64,000 bases of DNA, taken from assembly GCF_013114625.1 (NCBI RefSeq), contig NZ_VTXD01000016.1, forward strand, positions 1 to 64,000, given 5' to 3'. The position numbers and the translations under genes were made by a program. The notes beneath the pieces were generated by a model, which worked only from the letters and a program-made list of their open reading frames with translations, did not search any database and was not told the origin of the DNA. Of this stretch, positions 31,069 to 43,935 are shown piece after piece. Within the stretch, counting starts at the first letter, position 1; each line of letters opens with the position of its first letter. This DNA comes from Vibrio sp. 99-70-13A1. Its GTDB lineage: Bacteria; Pseudomonadota; Gammaproteobacteria; Enterobacterales; Vibrionaceae.

Positions 31069-31983
31069 TTAAACAACCTTTCGGTGCTCTAACCAATCTT
31101 GATGAAGTTGTTCACTCGAACCTAAATAATTAACCATCCACTCAATAAGCTTATGATTATCATCTTTTTTCCACACTAAACAACATTGGCTTTGAGGGCT
31201 TTCTTCAGGAAGGATTTTTTCCACCAGCAAGCCTTGCTGAATGATAGGTGCCGCAATATGCCTTGGCATGTAACCCACCCCTACACCATTCTTCAGACAC
31301 TCAATCGCACTATACCAATTAGGTAATAGAAGCCTTCTCTGGGAAGCATAATGACCAGCGTGACGTTTGGGTAGCACGCTAGAAGTATCATCTAAGCAGA
31401 TTGCTGGAAATTGACTCACAAACTCCTCAGTCAATTGCTGCTCTCGTACACAAGGGTGACTTGGCGACATAACAAACGCCCAATCTAAACGCCCCATATC
31501 CTTGACTTCAAAATCCCCCCCCACAGGCACAGCAGATGTCGCTCCAATAACAATATCAGCCCGCCCCTGCGCGATAGCCTCCCAAGATCCATTGAAGACT
31601 TCCATATTGATTTGCAGCTCAGCAAAATCAAACGTCTGATAAAACTCCTCTATCATTGGTTTCATTTTATCTAGCTTAACCACGTTATCTAAAGTCAGCC
31701 TTAGTGTTTTTTTCCACCCCTTAGCCGCACGCTTAGTTTGTGCTCTCACCTCTTCCATTTGCCTCAATAAAGCTCGAGCTTCTTCAATAAACAATTCACC
31801 AGCAGGCGTCAATTCAACTTTCCTTGGTAAACGGCGGAATAGAATCACATCAAGATCTTGTTCAACTTGCCTGACCCCATAACTGATCGCAGAGGGAACT
31901 TTGTGCAATTGTTCAGCCGCCGCAGTAAAACTACCAAGCCGAGCCACAGTATCGAGCATTTCTAGAGAGGATTTAGAAAACAT
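31069..31983 (-). CDS. punR: LysR-family regulator, PunR-like (YdhB)
   Basis: A 304-residue LysR-type regulator. The N-terminal winged helix-turn-helix is clear (SFTAAAEQLHKVPSAISYGV, residues 18-37), followed by a linker helix and a periplasmic-binding-like effector domain. Throughout, it resembles E. coli YdhB/PunR, including the VPSA(I/V)SY recognition helix, EVFNGSWEA and TSAVPVGG. It is divergent from a YdhC/PunC-like transporter, the same pairing as in E. coli, where PunR activates punC for purine nucleoside uptake. Regulation here is inferred. Confidence 0.82.
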   Translation of the reverse strand: MFSKSSLEMLDTVARLGSFTAAAEQLHKVPSAISYGVRQVEQDLDVILFRRLPRKVELTPAGELFIEEARALLRQMEEVRAQTKRAAKGWKKTLRLTLDNVVKLDKMKPMIEEFYQTFDFAELQINMEVFNGSWEAIAQGRADIVIGATSAVPVGGDFEVKDMGRLDWAFVMSPSHPCVREQQLTEEFVSQFPAICLDDTSSVLPKRHAGHYASQRRLLLPNWYSAIECLKNGVGVGYMPRHIAAPIIQQGLLVEKILPEESPQSQCCLVWKKDDNHKLIEWMVNYLGSSEQLHQDWLEHRKVV

Positions 31984-32087
31984 AAGCCTTCAAATTTTTT
32001 GATTGATAACCACATATTTTAACGTTTTATTTTATTTAAAGCTAAAAATAGAATACGAGACACAGAATACAAAGGGTTAATACTACT

Positions 32088-32099
32088 TTGTTTAAACAA
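32088..32099. promoter_or_regulatory. 12-bp palindrome in the punR-punC intergenic region
   Basis: TTGTTTAAACAA is a perfect palindrome 44-55 bp upstream of the punC start, in the divergent gap. It is a plausible LysR-type operator half or core, but AT-rich palindromes are common in such DNA. Confidence 0.3.
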
Positions 32100-32142
32100 T
32101 AAATTTGATAACAAACTAAGTTATCTAAGCTCATGGCACCTT

Positions 32143-33354
32143 ATGAATATCTCCAAGTTTCAACTCGTTTATCTTGCTGCATTATCTATGCTCGGTTTTA
32201 TCGCCACTGATATGTACCTTCCTGCCTTCAAAATCATGGAAATTGATTTTGCTACCGGCCCTGAACAAATTGCACTTTCTTTAACTGTCTTTTTAGTCGG
32301 TATGGCTTTAGGTCAACTGCTTTGGGGACTTGCTAGCGATAAGTATGGTCACAGAAATACACTTGCAGCCGGTTTAGCGCTATTCACTCTTGCATCATTT
32401 GGATTAGCGTTCAGTACTGAGGTCTGGCAACTCCTTGCATTACGCTTTGTACAAGCCATTGGAGTCTGTGCTCCAGCGGTGATCTGGCAAGCGATGGTGA
32501 TCAAGCGTTATTCAGCGTCTAGCAGCCAACAAATTTTTGCAACCATCATGCCTCTTGTGGCTTTATCTCCAGCACTAGCACCTCAACTGGGGGTTCTATT
32601 AGCGGATACTTTCGGGTGGCATAGTATCTTCATTGTATTGACGCTAATGGGTGCGCTACTGATTGCCACCACAATGGCTCAGCCTCACGAAAAACCAGAA
32701 GTAAGAGAAACATCAGTAAGTAATGACATTAAGTCGCTGCTGAAGTCTAAATCTTACCTAGGCAATGTAATAATGTTTGCTTCTGCATCGGCAGCGTTCT
32801 TTGCGTACCTTACAGGAATGCCTGAAATTATGGCTAAGCTAGGGTATGAAGCAAAAGATATTGGTTTGAGTTTCATTCCACAGACGATTGCATTCATGGT
32901 AGGTGGCTACTTAGGTAAAGTTGGTGTTAAGAAGTTTGGAGATTCACGCGTTCTTAAACACTTAGTAGGGCTATTTAGTGTTTCAACACTGCTGATTTTT
33001 GTCGCTTCACAATGGGAGCTGACTTCAATTTGGCCTTTACTCGCACCTTTCTGCTTAATTGCAGTGGCTAATGGTGCTCTTTACCCAATCGTTGTGAACC
33101 GAGCGCTATCTAGCGCAAAACAAAGCCCTGCGACGGCAGCTGGTCTTCAGAACAGCTTACAAATTTGTATCAGTAGTATCGCAAGTGGCTTAGTTGCAGC
33201 AATGGCTAGCAGCGCATTACAGGTTACAGGTGTGACAATTGTGATTTGTTTAATGGGATTGTGGATTGGCTACATTGTGGCAAACCGTGAATTATCACAG
33301 CACTTCACAACACCAGATAACTCTCGAGTTGTACTCGAAGAAAACCAAGACTAG
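32143..33354 (+). CDS. punC: MFS transporter, PunC-like (YdhC), Bcr/CflA subfamily
   Basis: A 403-residue inner-membrane transporter with 12 predicted helices. It belongs to the Bcr/CflA drug-resistance-like MFS branch: ATDMYLPAFKIM in the first loop and GLASDKYGHRN in the loop 2-3 motif. Its closest recalled match is E. coli YdhC (PunC), a purine nucleoside importer, with shared GVCAPAVIWQA and IMPLVALSPALAPQLG stretches. The divergent punR-like gene supports this call. A drug exporter remains possible. Confidence 0.8.
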   Translation: MNISKFQLVYLAALSMLGFIATDMYLPAFKIMEIDFATGPEQIALSLTVFLVGMALGQLLWGLASDKYGHRNTLAAGLALFTLASFGLAFSTEVWQLLALRFVQAIGVCAPAVIWQAMVIKRYSASSSQQIFATIMPLVALSPALAPQLGVLLADTFGWHSIFIVLTLMGALLIATTMAQPHEKPEVRETSVSNDIKSLLKSKSYLGNVIMFASASAAFFAYLTGMPEIMAKLGYEAKDIGLSFIPQTIAFMVGGYLGKVGVKKFGDSRVLKHLVGLFSVSTLLIFVASQWELTSIWPLLAPFCLIAVANGALYPIVVNRALSSAKQSPATAAGLQNSLQICISSIASGLVAAMASSALQVTGVTIVICLMGLWIGYIVANRELSQHFTTPDNSRVVLEENQD

Positions 33355-33387
33355 AGCTTAAACCGCTAAATAAGCTGTATCGAAAAT

Positions 33388-33416
33388 AAAAAGAGCGAGT
33401 ATTACTCGCTCTTTTT
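33388..33416. terminator. Bidirectional terminator between punC and the diguanylate cyclase gene
   Basis: A 13-bp perfect stem AAAAAGAGCGAGT/ACTCGCTCTTTTT with a 3-nt loop; T runs on both strands. Confidence 0.9.
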
Positions 33417-33420
33417 ATTT

Positions 33421-35091
33421 CTACTTAGAATCAGACTCAATGATTTCTAAAGTCGGGGCTTTTTTCCGGCTGTATTCATCATAGTTAACCACTCGACTTC
33501 TTCCCATATCCTTTGCCATGTATAAGGCGTTATCAGCCATTTTCACTAATGATTCCATATCAGAAGCTGGTTTAGGGTAAGTCGAAACACCAATCGAAAC
33601 ACCTAACTGACCAAGAGACAACCCTTTATGTTCTAAGTGCATGGAACGAACAGCATCACATAGATTTGTTGCAAAGTCAGTGGCTTCAGCCATCGTGTAA
33701 TGTGGTAGTAGAACAGCAAGCTCCTCCCCACCTAGACGGCAAGCAATCTCATCTTCACTGACGCTGCCTTTCAGTAATGCGCTGATTTCTTTAAGTACAA
33801 AATCACCAGCATCATGACCAAAGTTATCGTTGAAACGCTTAAAGTGATCCAAGTCGAGCATCAGCAATGAAAGCGGCTGTTCACTCGTAGCTGAATTCAT
33901 CACATGTTCAGTCAGTTTTTGCTCAAAGAAACGACGATTAAACAGCCCTGTAAGAGGATCACTAAGAGCTTGAGAGCGTAGTTTTTCTTGTAAGCTTAAG
34001 TTGGCTAATGCAAGACCTAGATGCTCAGCAACACTGAAAGCCAGTTGTTCGACAATGGGATCAATCTCAATATCACCCTGACCAAAGTACAAGTGCATAA
34101 TACCTATCGTATTACCGTGAGCAGTCAGTGGAATACATATCGTTTGGTTGTTTTCTATTTCAGACATATGCTCACATGAGAGGGAGTGAAAGTCATCATT
34201 TGACTGATGAACTCGCCCTTTACGTAAAGACCAGCACTCTTCAGGAGCAAAGCTCTGGCTTCCAGGCCAAGATTCTCCCCAATCTAATTGAGTCACTAAT
34301 TGGTTACGCGAAGAACGCATCAAAGACACACTGCCGTTCACACTCCCCAACATACGAGGCAAAATATCCGCAACAATTTTCTGAGCTTCAACCATATTGC
34401 TACATGCTGCGAGCATATTTGCTAAACGGTGCATTAATTCAATTTCGTGGGTTCTCTGTCGAATACGCTCATCTTGCTTTTTCTGTTCTTCTTCAACTTT
34501 ATGAGTGATCTGTCGATTACTCACATAAGACGTACCAATCAAGAAACTCAAGCTAAGCAATACCATACCAATCAAAATTCCCATCAACTGGAAATTCATT
34601 TGTTTTAACTGATGCATAGGGGATGAAATGACGACAACGAAGTTTTGCCCGTTGATAGACTCTTGACGAGAATAATAAATTCGGTCTACAGACGTCACAG
34701 TGCTAAAACGTACATCACTACCAATGCCAATTTCTAAAGCTTGTTGAAATTCAGGACGGTCACTGTGATTTTCCACGCTGGCTAATGCGTGATCGGACAG
34801 ATCGGTATCACCAATGACAACACCATCAGGATTGATAACTTGAATTCTCAAGCTAGTGTTTGCTTGGGTCAAATCACCAATATAATCATCAACATCAAGA
34901 GTTTCAGTAAATGACTGACTGTCTTCACGCATCTCATATACAACGTCAGACATCAACGAAATTAGGTGATTACGCTCGTTTTCTACAACCAATTTTTCTA
35001 ATGTGATGTAAAAGCCATATAAGCCCACCAGCATTGAAAAAGATAAAATAACGATTGGCAAAGTTTGCCATTTTTTGTCGACTAATCTCAC
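33421..35091 (-). CDS. Membrane-bound diguanylate cyclase with periplasmic sensor and GAF-like domain
   Basis: A 556-residue signalling protein predicted to make cyclic di-GMP. Helix 1 is about residues 12-32, a periplasmic sensor about 33-165, and helix 2 about 168-190. A short coiled coil (about 195-220), a GAF-like domain (about 225-365) and a GGDEF domain (about 375-540) follow. The active site reads GGEEL (454-458), an accepted variant. The inhibitory RxxD position reads SEDE, so product inhibition is probably lost. The start is GTG. No neighbouring c-di-GMP gene identifies its target. Confidence 0.9.
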   Translation of the reverse strand: MRLVDKKWQTLPIVILSFSMLVGLYGFYITLEKLVVENERNHLISLMSDVVYEMREDSQSFTETLDVDDYIGDLTQANTSLRIQVINPDGVVIGDTDLSDHALASVENHSDRPEFQQALEIGIGSDVRFSTVTSVDRIYYSRQESINGQNFVVVISSPMHQLKQMNFQLMGILIGMVLLSLSFLIGTSYVSNRQITHKVEEEQKKQDERIRQRTHEIELMHRLANMLAACSNMVEAQKIVADILPRMLGSVNGSVSLMRSSRNQLVTQLDWGESWPGSQSFAPEECWSLRKGRVHQSNDDFHSLSCEHMSEIENNQTICIPLTAHGNTIGIMHLYFGQGDIEIDPIVEQLAFSVAEHLGLALANLSLQEKLRSQALSDPLTGLFNRRFFEQKLTEHVMNSATSEQPLSLLMLDLDHFKRFNDNFGHDAGDFVLKEISALLKGSVSEDEIACRLGGEELAVLLPHYTMAEATDFATNLCDAVRSMHLEHKGLSLGQLGVSIGVSTYPKPASDMESLVKMADNALYMAKDMGRSRVVNYDEYSRKKAPTLEIIESDSK

Positions 35092-35193
35092 GGCGCATCC
35101 AATTCAACTTACAGAATACCAACCTGAATAGTAACAATCTTCCAACAAAATACAATTACGAAATAGATTATTTTCCTATCAGAAATTGCTTAC

Positions 35194-35222
35194 AAAAAAA
35201 ACCAGCAACAAAGTTACTGGCT
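35194..35222 (-). terminator. Rho-independent terminator after glmU
   Basis: On the minus strand GCCAGTAAC and GTTGCTGG form a stem with one G-T wobble, followed by a run of T (from the A run at 35194-35201). Confidence 0.75.
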
Positions 35223-35274
35223 TTTAATACAATAAATGACTAAATTTTTAGCTCTAGTCAGATTTATGTTTAAT

Positions 35275-36633
35275 CTATTTTTTAGTTGGACGCGCCCAAT
35301 TTGCGATCTTGCGCTCTTTAGCACGGCTAATAACGAGTTCATTTTCAGAAACATCACGAGTTACTGTCGAACCAGCACCAACGGTAGCACCATTACCAAT
35401 CGTAACAGGCGCGATTAATTGGCTATCTGAACCAACAAACACATCATCACCAATGATGGTCTTAAATTTATTTACGCCATCGTAGTTACAAGTGATAGCA
35501 CCCGCACCAACATTCACACGTTGACCGATTTCCGCATCGCCAAGGTAAGTTAAGTGGTTAGCTTTAGAACCTTCACCTAAGCGAGTGTTTTTCACCTCAA
35601 CAAAGTTACCTACGTGCGAATTATTACGCATGTCTGCACCAGGGCGAAGACGAGTAAATGGACCAACCGTACAATCCTCACCGACTGTCGCACCATCAAT
35701 GATGCTATAAGGGCGAACGATGGTGTTGTCGTCAATTTCACAGTCTTTTAGCACGCAGCCAGTACCAATAACTACGTTATCACCAATGCTAACAGTGCCT
35801 TCAATGATAACGTTCGTATCAATCTCAACATCCATACCACATTGTAATTCACCACGTAAATCAAAACGGCTAGGATCACGTAGCATGACACCTTGCTTCA
35901 ATAACTTGTCTGCTTGCTCAGCTTGGTAAGCACGCTCTAAACGAGCTAGTTGAGAACGGTCATTAACGCCTTCAACTTCAATAGGGCTTACCGGGTGAAC
36001 GGCTTCAACAGCACGACCTTCATCGTGAGCCGCGGCGATAACGTCAGTCAGGTAGTATTCACCTTGTGCATTGTCGTTGCTTAAGCCAGACAACCAGCGC
36101 TTGAGGTCACCACCAGTCGCAACCATAACGCCAGTGTTGATCTCTTTGATAAGCTTCTGCTCATCCGTTGCATCTTTTTGCTCAACGATCGCAACAACAG
36201 GACCATTACGACGAATAATACGACCGTAACCCATAGGGTTGTCTAGCACGACGGTAAGCAGTGCAATACCACCATTTGGCTGAGCATCTAAGAGGTTTTC
36301 AATGGTTTCAGGTGAGATAAGTGGAACATCACCATATAACACAAGTACTTTCTCATCATCAGCGAAATGCTCAGATGCCTGATCAACAGCGTGCCCAGTA
36401 CCCAACTGTTCAGCTTGTAGAGCCCAGTTAACAGTCTCGCTCGCTAACGTAGACTTCATCTGTTCACCACCATGGCCGTAGACCAAGTGAATATTTTGTG
36501 CACCCAAACCGTTACAGGTATCGATAACATGCTTCACCATCGGCTTACCCGCAAGCGTGTGCAGAACCTTTGGTGTGTTTGAATACATGCGAGTGCCTTT
36601 GCCCGCTGCGAGAATTACCGCGCTAAACTTCAT
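35275..36633 (-). CDS. glmU: Bifunctional UDP-GlcNAc pyrophosphorylase / glucosamine-1-phosphate N-acetyltransferase GlmU
   Basis: Makes UDP-N-acetylglucosamine for peptidoglycan and lipopolysaccharide. The N-terminal uridylyltransferase (about residues 1-228) has LAAGKGTRM and [11 protein letters not shown]. The C-terminal left-handed beta-helix acetyltransferase (about 250-452) shows many hexapeptide repeats and [12 protein letters not shown]. The start at 36633 (452 aa) matches the family; six extra codons upstream are rejected. It is downstream of the atp operon, as in E. coli, but behind a terminator. Confidence 0.96.
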   Translation of the reverse strand: MKFSAVILAAGKGTRMYSNTPKVLHTLAGKPMVKHVIDTCNGLGAQNIHLVYGHGGEQMKSTLASETVNWALQAEQLGTGHAVDQASEHFADDEKVLVLYGDVPLISPETIENLLDAQPNGGIALLTVVLDNPMGYGRIIRRNGPVVAIVEQKDATDEQKLIKEINTGVMVATGGDLKRWLSGLSNDNAQGEYYLTDVIAAAHDEGRAVEAVHPVSPIEVEGVNDRSQLARLERAYQAEQADKLLKQGVMLRDPSRFDLRGELQCGMDVEIDTNVIIEGTVSIGDNVVIGTGCVLKDCEIDDNTIVRPYSIIDGATVGEDCTVGPFTRLRPGADMRNNSHVGNFVEVKNTRLGEGSKANHLTYLGDAEIGQRVNVGAGAITCNYDGVNKFKTIIGDDVFVGSDSQLIAPVTIGNGATVGAGSTVTRDVSENELVISRAKERKIANWARPTKK

Positions 36634-36762
36634 TGTAAACCTATCCAACATTATTTTTTATTAAGCCGATATTGTAACCGTTTTTGGCTAACAAATTAAA
36701 TCGCAATGATAATTTAACCATTTAATTATATGTATAAGAGCATTTTGAGACCCCAAAAATGC

Positions 36763-36790
36763 AAAAAGGCGACCCTCAGGTCGCCTTTAT
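36763..36790 (-). terminator. Rho-independent terminator of the atp operon
   Basis: Perfect stem AAAGGCGACC/GGTCGCCTTT with a 4-nt loop, followed by T on the minus strand, 27-54 bp after the atpC stop. Confidence 0.88.
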
Positions 36791-36816
36791 CTCAGAGTCT
36801 ATAATCTTATAAAAGA

Positions 36817-37239
36817 TTAACGACGCTGTTTTGTCAGTTCGATAACTCGTAACTGAGCAATGGCTTTAGCCAGTTCACCGGCCGCTTGTGCGAAGTCTAT
36901 ATCGCCATGCTGATTTTGGATATTCTCCACAGCCTTGCGTTTAGCTTCTTCCGCCTTTGCTGCGTCTAGTTCTTCACCACGGATAGCTGTATCAGCCAGT
37001 ACAGTCGCTGTACCAGGCTGAACTTCTACCATACCACCAGAAACATAAATGATTTCTTCGTGGCCGTGCTGCTTAACAATACGCACCATACCAGGCTTGA
37101 TAGCGGTCAGCAGTGGAGTGTGACCATGGAAAATACCAAGCTCACCCTCACTACCGGTCACCTGAAACGTTTCAACAAGACCAGAGAAAAGTTGTTTCTC
37201 TGCGCTTACAACGTCTAGGTGAAAGGTTATTGCTGCCAT
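36817..37239 (-). CDS. atpC: ATP synthase F1 epsilon subunit AtpC
   Basis: Central-stalk subunit that couples rotation and inhibits ATP hydrolysis. The 140-residue protein has the N-terminal beta-sandwich (about residues 1-85, with [17 protein letters not shown]) and a C-terminal two-helix hairpin. It is the last gene of the atp operon, 18 nt after atpD. Confidence 0.97.
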   Translation of the reverse strand: MAAITFHLDVVSAEKQLFSGLVETFQVTGSEGELGIFHGHTPLLTAIKPGMVRIVKQHGHEEIIYVSGGMVEVQPGTATVLADTAIRGEELDAAKAEEAKRKAVENIQNQHGDIDFAQAAGELAKAIAQLRVIELTKQRR

Positions 37240-37257
37240 ATCGCCTCCTAGTTAGCC

Positions 37258-38679
<1,422 letters not shown>

Positions 38680-38695
38680 TTAGTTTTACCTAAGC

Positions 38696-39562
38696 TTAAA
38701 CCGCAGCTGCGCCTGAAACGATCTCAGAAAGTTCTTGTGTAATCGCCGATTGACGGGCTTTGTTATACACAAGTTCTAAGTCATCAATAATGTCACCAGC
38801 ATTATCTGTTGCTGATTTCATTGCAATCATTCGAGCCGCTTGCTCACAAGCAAGATTCTCTACCACACCTTGATAGACTTGAGATTCGACGTATCGAACT
38901 AATAGTGCATCTAGTAGTGGCTTTGGCTCAGGCTCATAAATGTAGTCCCAAGCATGACTGCGTTTCATTTCTTCGCTATCTGATTTAGGCAAAGGAAGTA
39001 ATTGATCGATCGTTGGTTCTTGAACCATAGTGTTTTCAAACTTGTTAAACACTACGAACAGGCGATCTAATTCGCCTTCATCATATTTCTTCAGCATAAC
39101 GCTAACAGAGCCAATCAAGTCTTCAAGGCTTGGACGATCGCCCAGACCAGAAACTTGAGCTGCTACTTTCGCGCCGCTGTTATTGAAAAATGCTGTTGCT
39201 TTAGAACCTACAATTGCAAGCTCTACATCAGCACCTTTCTCAGACCAATCTTTCATGTCATTCATAGCTTTCTTGAACAAGTTAATGTTCAAACCACCAC
39301 AAAGACCACGGTCTGTAGAAACGATGATGTAACCAACACGTTTGGCTTCACGTTCCTCAAGATAAGGATGCTTATACTCGAGGCTACCATTAGCCAAATG
39401 ACCGATCACTTTACGCATTGTTTCTGCATATGGACGAGTAGCTTCCATTGCGTCTTGAGAACGACGCATTTTTGAAGCTGCTACCATTTCCATTGCTTTC
39501 GTAATCTTCTGTGTGCTTTTAACACTACCGATTTTATTACGTATCTCTTTTGCGCCGGCCAT
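38696..39562 (-). CDS. atpG: ATP synthase F1 gamma subunit AtpG
   Basis: Rotor shaft of the enzyme. The 288-residue protein has the conserved N-terminal helix [20 protein letters not shown] and a C-terminal helix with [17 protein letters not shown] character ([20 protein letters not shown]). These pair as the antiparallel coiled coil inside F1. It lies 48 nt after atpA. Confidence 0.97.
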   Translation of the reverse strand: MAGAKEIRNKIGSVKSTQKITKAMEMVAASKMRRSQDAMEATRPYAETMRKVIGHLANGSLEYKHPYLEEREAKRVGYIIVSTDRGLCGGLNINLFKKAMNDMKDWSEKGADVELAIVGSKATAFFNNSGAKVAAQVSGLGDRPSLEDLIGSVSVMLKKYDEGELDRLFVVFNKFENTMVQEPTIDQLLPLPKSDSEEMKRSHAWDYIYEPEPKPLLDALLVRYVESQVYQGVVENLACEQAARMIAMKSATDNAGDIIDDLELVYNKARQSAITQELSEIVSGAAAV

Positions 39563-39610
39563 CGTTACTCTCCGTTAATGGTATGAGGTGGCCCTAAGAC
39601 CACCTACCAA

Positions 39611-41152
39611 TTACCAGGTCTGGGTTGCCTTGAAATCGTCAACAAGCTTCTTCAGCTCAGCTTCGATTTCTTTGTTGAAAGCACCCGTTGCGTCGATCTG
39701 TGTTGCTAGATCAGCGTATTGACCACGAGCAAACGACAGTAAAGCTGCTTCAAAATCTAGAACTTTAGAAAGTTCAACGTCTTGAAGGTATCCACGCTCT
39801 GCAGCGAAGATTACTAGAGCTTGGTCAAATACAGACATAGGAGCATATTGTTTCTGCTTCATTAGTTCTGTAACTTTTTGACCGTGGTCTAGTTGCTTTT
39901 TGGTCGCTTCATCAAGATCCGATGAGAACTGTGCAAATGCTGCAAGTTCACGGTATTGAGCTAGAGCAGTACGAATACCGCCAGATAGCTTCTTGATGAT
40001 TTTAGTCTGCGCCGAACCACCTACACGAGAAACTGAGATACCTGGGTCAACGGCTGGACGTACGCCCGCGTTGAATAGTTCAGTTTGTAGGAAGATCTGA
40101 CCATCAGTAATCGAGATTACGTTCGTTGGTACGAATGCAGATACGTCACCAGCTTGCGTTTCGATGATAGGTAGAGCAGTTAAAGAACCAGTCTTGCCTG
40201 TCACTTCACCGTTAGTGAATTTTTCTACGTATGCTTCGCTTACACGAGCAGCACGCTCTAGTAGACGAGAGTGAAGGTAGAAAACATCACCAGGGAACGC
40301 TTCACGGCCAGGTGGACGCTTAAGTAGTAGTGAAATTTGACGGTAAGCTACCGCTTGCTTAGATAGGTCATCATAAACAATCAGTGCATCTTCACCGCGA
40401 TCACGGAAGTATTCACCCATCGCACAACCAGCATACGGTGCAAGGTATTGCAGCGCTGCAGATTCAGAAGCAGATGCAACAACAACAACAGTGTTAGCCA
40501 GTGCGCCGTGCTCTTCTAATTTGCGAACTACGTTAGCAATAGTCGACGCTTTTTGGCCGATAGCTACGTAGATAGAGAAAATACCAGAGTCTTTCTGGTT
40601 AATAATCGCATCGATCGCCATTGCTGTTTTACCAGTCTGACGGTCTCCGATTACTAGTTCACGTTGACCACGACCGATAGGGATCATTGAGTCAACAGAC
40701 TTGTAACCAGTTTGAACAGGTTGATCAACCGATTTACGATCGATTACACCTGGTGCGATAATTTCTACAGGCGAAGTCAGTTTTGCTTCGATTGGACCTT
40801 TACCATCAATTGGCTCACCTAGCGTGTTTACAACACGACCAAGCATTTCAGGACCTACTGGTACTTCAAGAATACGACCAGTACCTGTAACTTTCATGCC
40901 TTCCTGTAGGTCAGCATACGGGCCCATTACAACAGCACCAACCGAATCACGGTTCAAGTTTAGTGCTAGAGCGTAACGGCCACCCGGTAGTTCGATCATT
41001 TCACCTTGCATCACGTCCGCTAGGCCGTGGATGCTAAGGATGCCATCGCTTACAGAAACGATAGTACCTTCATTGCGAGCTTCACTAACAACGTCGAAAG
41101 ATTCAATACGTTGTTTAATTAGATCGCTAATTTCAGTGGAATTAAGTTGCAT
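39611..41152 (-). CDS. atpA: ATP synthase F1 alpha subunit AtpA
   Basis: Non-catalytic nucleotide-binding subunit of F1. The P-loop GDRQTGKT lies near residue 170, and the arginine-finger region [13 protein letters not shown] near 365. The start at 41152 gives [16 protein letters not shown] and 513 aa, the same length as in E. coli. Ten further codons upstream would overlap atpH and are rejected. Confidence 0.97.
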   Translation of the reverse strand: MQLNSTEISDLIKQRIESFDVVSEARNEGTIVSVSDGILSIHGLADVMQGEMIELPGGRYALALNLNRDSVGAVVMGPYADLQEGMKVTGTGRILEVPVGPEMLGRVVNTLGEPIDGKGPIEAKLTSPVEIIAPGVIDRKSVDQPVQTGYKSVDSMIPIGRGQRELVIGDRQTGKTAMAIDAIINQKDSGIFSIYVAIGQKASTIANVVRKLEEHGALANTVVVVASASESAALQYLAPYAGCAMGEYFRDRGEDALIVYDDLSKQAVAYRQISLLLKRPPGREAFPGDVFYLHSRLLERAARVSEAYVEKFTNGEVTGKTGSLTALPIIETQAGDVSAFVPTNVISITDGQIFLQTELFNAGVRPAVDPGISVSRVGGSAQTKIIKKLSGGIRTALAQYRELAAFAQFSSDLDEATKKQLDHGQKVTELMKQKQYAPMSVFDQALVIFAAERGYLQDVELSKVLDFEAALLSFARGQYADLATQIDATGAFNKEIEAELKKLVDDFKATQTW

Positions 41153-41165
41153 GCTCCAATCCCCA

Positions 41166-41699
41166 TTAAGACTGCAATGCATCGCTCAGGCGGTCTAAAC
41201 GACTGCGCGCTGAGTTATCGATGACTAGGTCTCCGGCTCGAATAATAACTCCACTAAGTAGAGTCTCATCTATACTGCAATTCAGCTGAACTTTGCGCGC
41301 TAAGCGCTGTTCCAATTTGCTGCTGATTTCTGCGTGTTGCTCTTTTGAAAGCTCAACGGCTGAAGTAACTTCAACGTCGATTTCTTTCTCATGCTCTTGT
41401 TTAAGCAATAAGAACTGTTTGCATACATCAGGAAAAGCCATTAAACGGCCATTCTCTGCCATCACTTTAATCAAGTTCTGACCGAATTCATCAAATTGTT
41501 CGCCACAAATTACAATGAATACTTCAGCTAATTTTTCAGCAGTCATAGAACCGCTTAATAAATTGTGAACATCATCGTTTTGTGCCACTTCGGCAGCAAA
41601 AGTAAGCATTTGACCCCATTGGTCTAGCTCACCTTTATCTACCGCAAAGTCAAACGCTGCTTTAGCATAGGGGCGTGCGATTGTAGTCAAATCAGACAT
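41166..41699 (-). CDS. atpH: ATP synthase F1 delta subunit AtpH
   Basis: Peripheral-stalk subunit joining F1 to the b subunits. The 177-residue protein opens with [14 protein letters not shown], the family signature, and has an N-terminal helical domain plus a C-terminal [19 protein letters not shown] motif. It lies 13 nt before atpA. Confidence 0.97.
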   Translation of the reverse strand: MSDLTTIARPYAKAAFDFAVDKGELDQWGQMLTFAAEVAQNDDVHNLLSGSMTAEKLAEVFIVICGEQFDEFGQNLIKVMAENGRLMAFPDVCKQFLLLKQEHEKEIDVEVTSAVELSKEQHAEISSKLEQRLARKVQLNCSIDETLLSGVIIRAGDLVIDNSARSRLDRLSDALQS

Positions 41700-41714
41700 A
41701 TACAGCCCCTTGCT

Positions 41715-42185
41715 TTAAAGTTTTGCAGTAATGTTGTTAAGAAGATCATCGTGTACATCTTTATCGATAGTACGTTCAAGGATTTTCTCAGCACCAGCTA
41801 TAGCCAGAGTTGCGACTTGTTTGCGCAGGTCATCACGGGCACGTGTACGCTCAGCTTCAAGTTCTGCTGCCGCTTGCGCTAAGATTTTCTGGCGTTCTGC
41901 CTGAGCTTCTTCGCGAGCTTCATCAATAATTTGAGCTTTACGTTTATTTGCCTGTTCAATAACCTCAGTTGCAGTGCGCTTCGCTTCCTTCATTTGCTCG
42001 GAAGCGTTGGCTTGTGCCAGGTTCAAGTCTTTCGCAGCGCGCTCAGCGGCTACAAGACCATCAGCAATTTTCTTCTGACGTTCTTCAATTGCTTCCATGA
42101 TTGGTGGCCATACATATTTCATGCAGAACCAAACAAACAGCGAAAAAGCAATTGCTTGACCTAACAGAGTTGCGTTCATATTCAC
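41715..42185 (-). CDS. atpF: ATP synthase F0 b subunit AtpF
   Basis: Peripheral stalk. An N-terminal membrane helix (about residues 5-25, [17 protein letters not shown]) is followed by a long charged, alanine-rich helix typical of the b-subunit coiled coil. Length is 156 aa, as in E. coli. It lies 15 nt before atpH. Confidence 0.97.
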   Translation of the reverse strand: MNMNATLLGQAIAFSLFVWFCMKYVWPPIMEAIEERQKKIADGLVAAERAAKDLNLAQANASEQMKEAKRTATEVIEQANKRKAQIIDEAREEAQAERQKILAQAAAELEAERTRARDDLRKQVATLAIAGAEKILERTIDKDVHDDLLNNITAKL

Positions 42186-42243
42186 AACAGCTACTCCTCG
42201 TTAAGAATCAACTACAAAAATTTAATTAACTATTAAGAGTTAA

Positions 42244-42501
<258 letters not shown>

Positions 42502-42550
42502 TTACGTTCTCCGATTAACATTAATAGTTAGAATAAAGCTTTAAAAAATT

Positions 42551-43351
<801 letters not shown>

Positions 43352-43356
43352 TCATC

Positions 43357-43746
43357 CTATTTTTTATTGTTAATGAAAAGCACTGGCGCAAAGATATTAA
43401 TCCCGAGAGCCAGTAAATAGGTCAGTTTGAGGGGAACGAGTTCCACCTGCATATACATGTAGACAATAGAGAATAGTAAAACTGTGATTAGGATTTTTAA
43501 TACTTCACCTGCATAAAAGGACGCAGCAACTAACTTAGTTGCACGAGCTCCGCAAAATAGAAAAGCACAAACACAAAACACCACATTGGCAATGACAAAA
43601 ATGCCGCCACCGATCAATGAGGCAAAACCCCAATCAGGATTAACCGTTATACCTAACCCTACTGCCACTAATATAACCGCGCTAAGCTCGATCAATAACA
43701 TTTGCTTTGCAAGCACTCGTCCTGGTCTTGCTAACGCCGCTACCAT
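43357..43746 (-). CDS. atpI: ATP synthase subunit I, AtpI
   Basis: First gene of the operon; a 129-residue protein with four hydrophobic helices, thought to help c-ring assembly. The start at 43746 (MVAALARPGR) follows AAGAGGAAG at good spacing. Ten additional codons upstream lack a ribosome site. It is weakly conserved in sequence, and the call rests on topology and position. Confidence 0.88.
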   Translation of the reverse strand: MVAALARPGRVLAKQMLLIELSAVILVAVGLGITVNPDWGFASLIGGGIFVIANVVFCVCAFLFCGARATKLVAASFYAGEVLKILITVLLFSIVYMYMQVELVPLKLTYLLALGINIFAPVLFINNKK

Positions 43747-43808
43747 GTATTCTTCCTCTTTTAAGCCCACTAACACTTGCTTAAAAGTGTGTAGAGAAAT
43801 TGGCGAAA

Positions 43809-43836
43809 ATTATACGGTCAGTCAGATTGAATGCAA
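43809..43836 (-). promoter_or_regulatory. Promoter of the atp operon
   Basis: On the minus strand -35 TTGCAT (43831-43836), a 16-bp spacer and a perfect -10 TATAAT (43809-43814), about 60 bp upstream of the atpI start. Confidence 0.7.
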
Positions 43837-43935
43837 TTAAAATGCATCATTTTTTTACATTTTTGTATACAAACCGACAACTTTTAAACAAAAGGCCTTG
43901 TTTGTAACACAATTGACCTAAATCAATTATCTCAT

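Noticed and set aside
43866..43906. Inverted repeat AAACAA/TTGTTT between parB and the atp promoter
   Set aside because: It is short, AT-rich and lacks a T run; not convincing as a terminator or operator.
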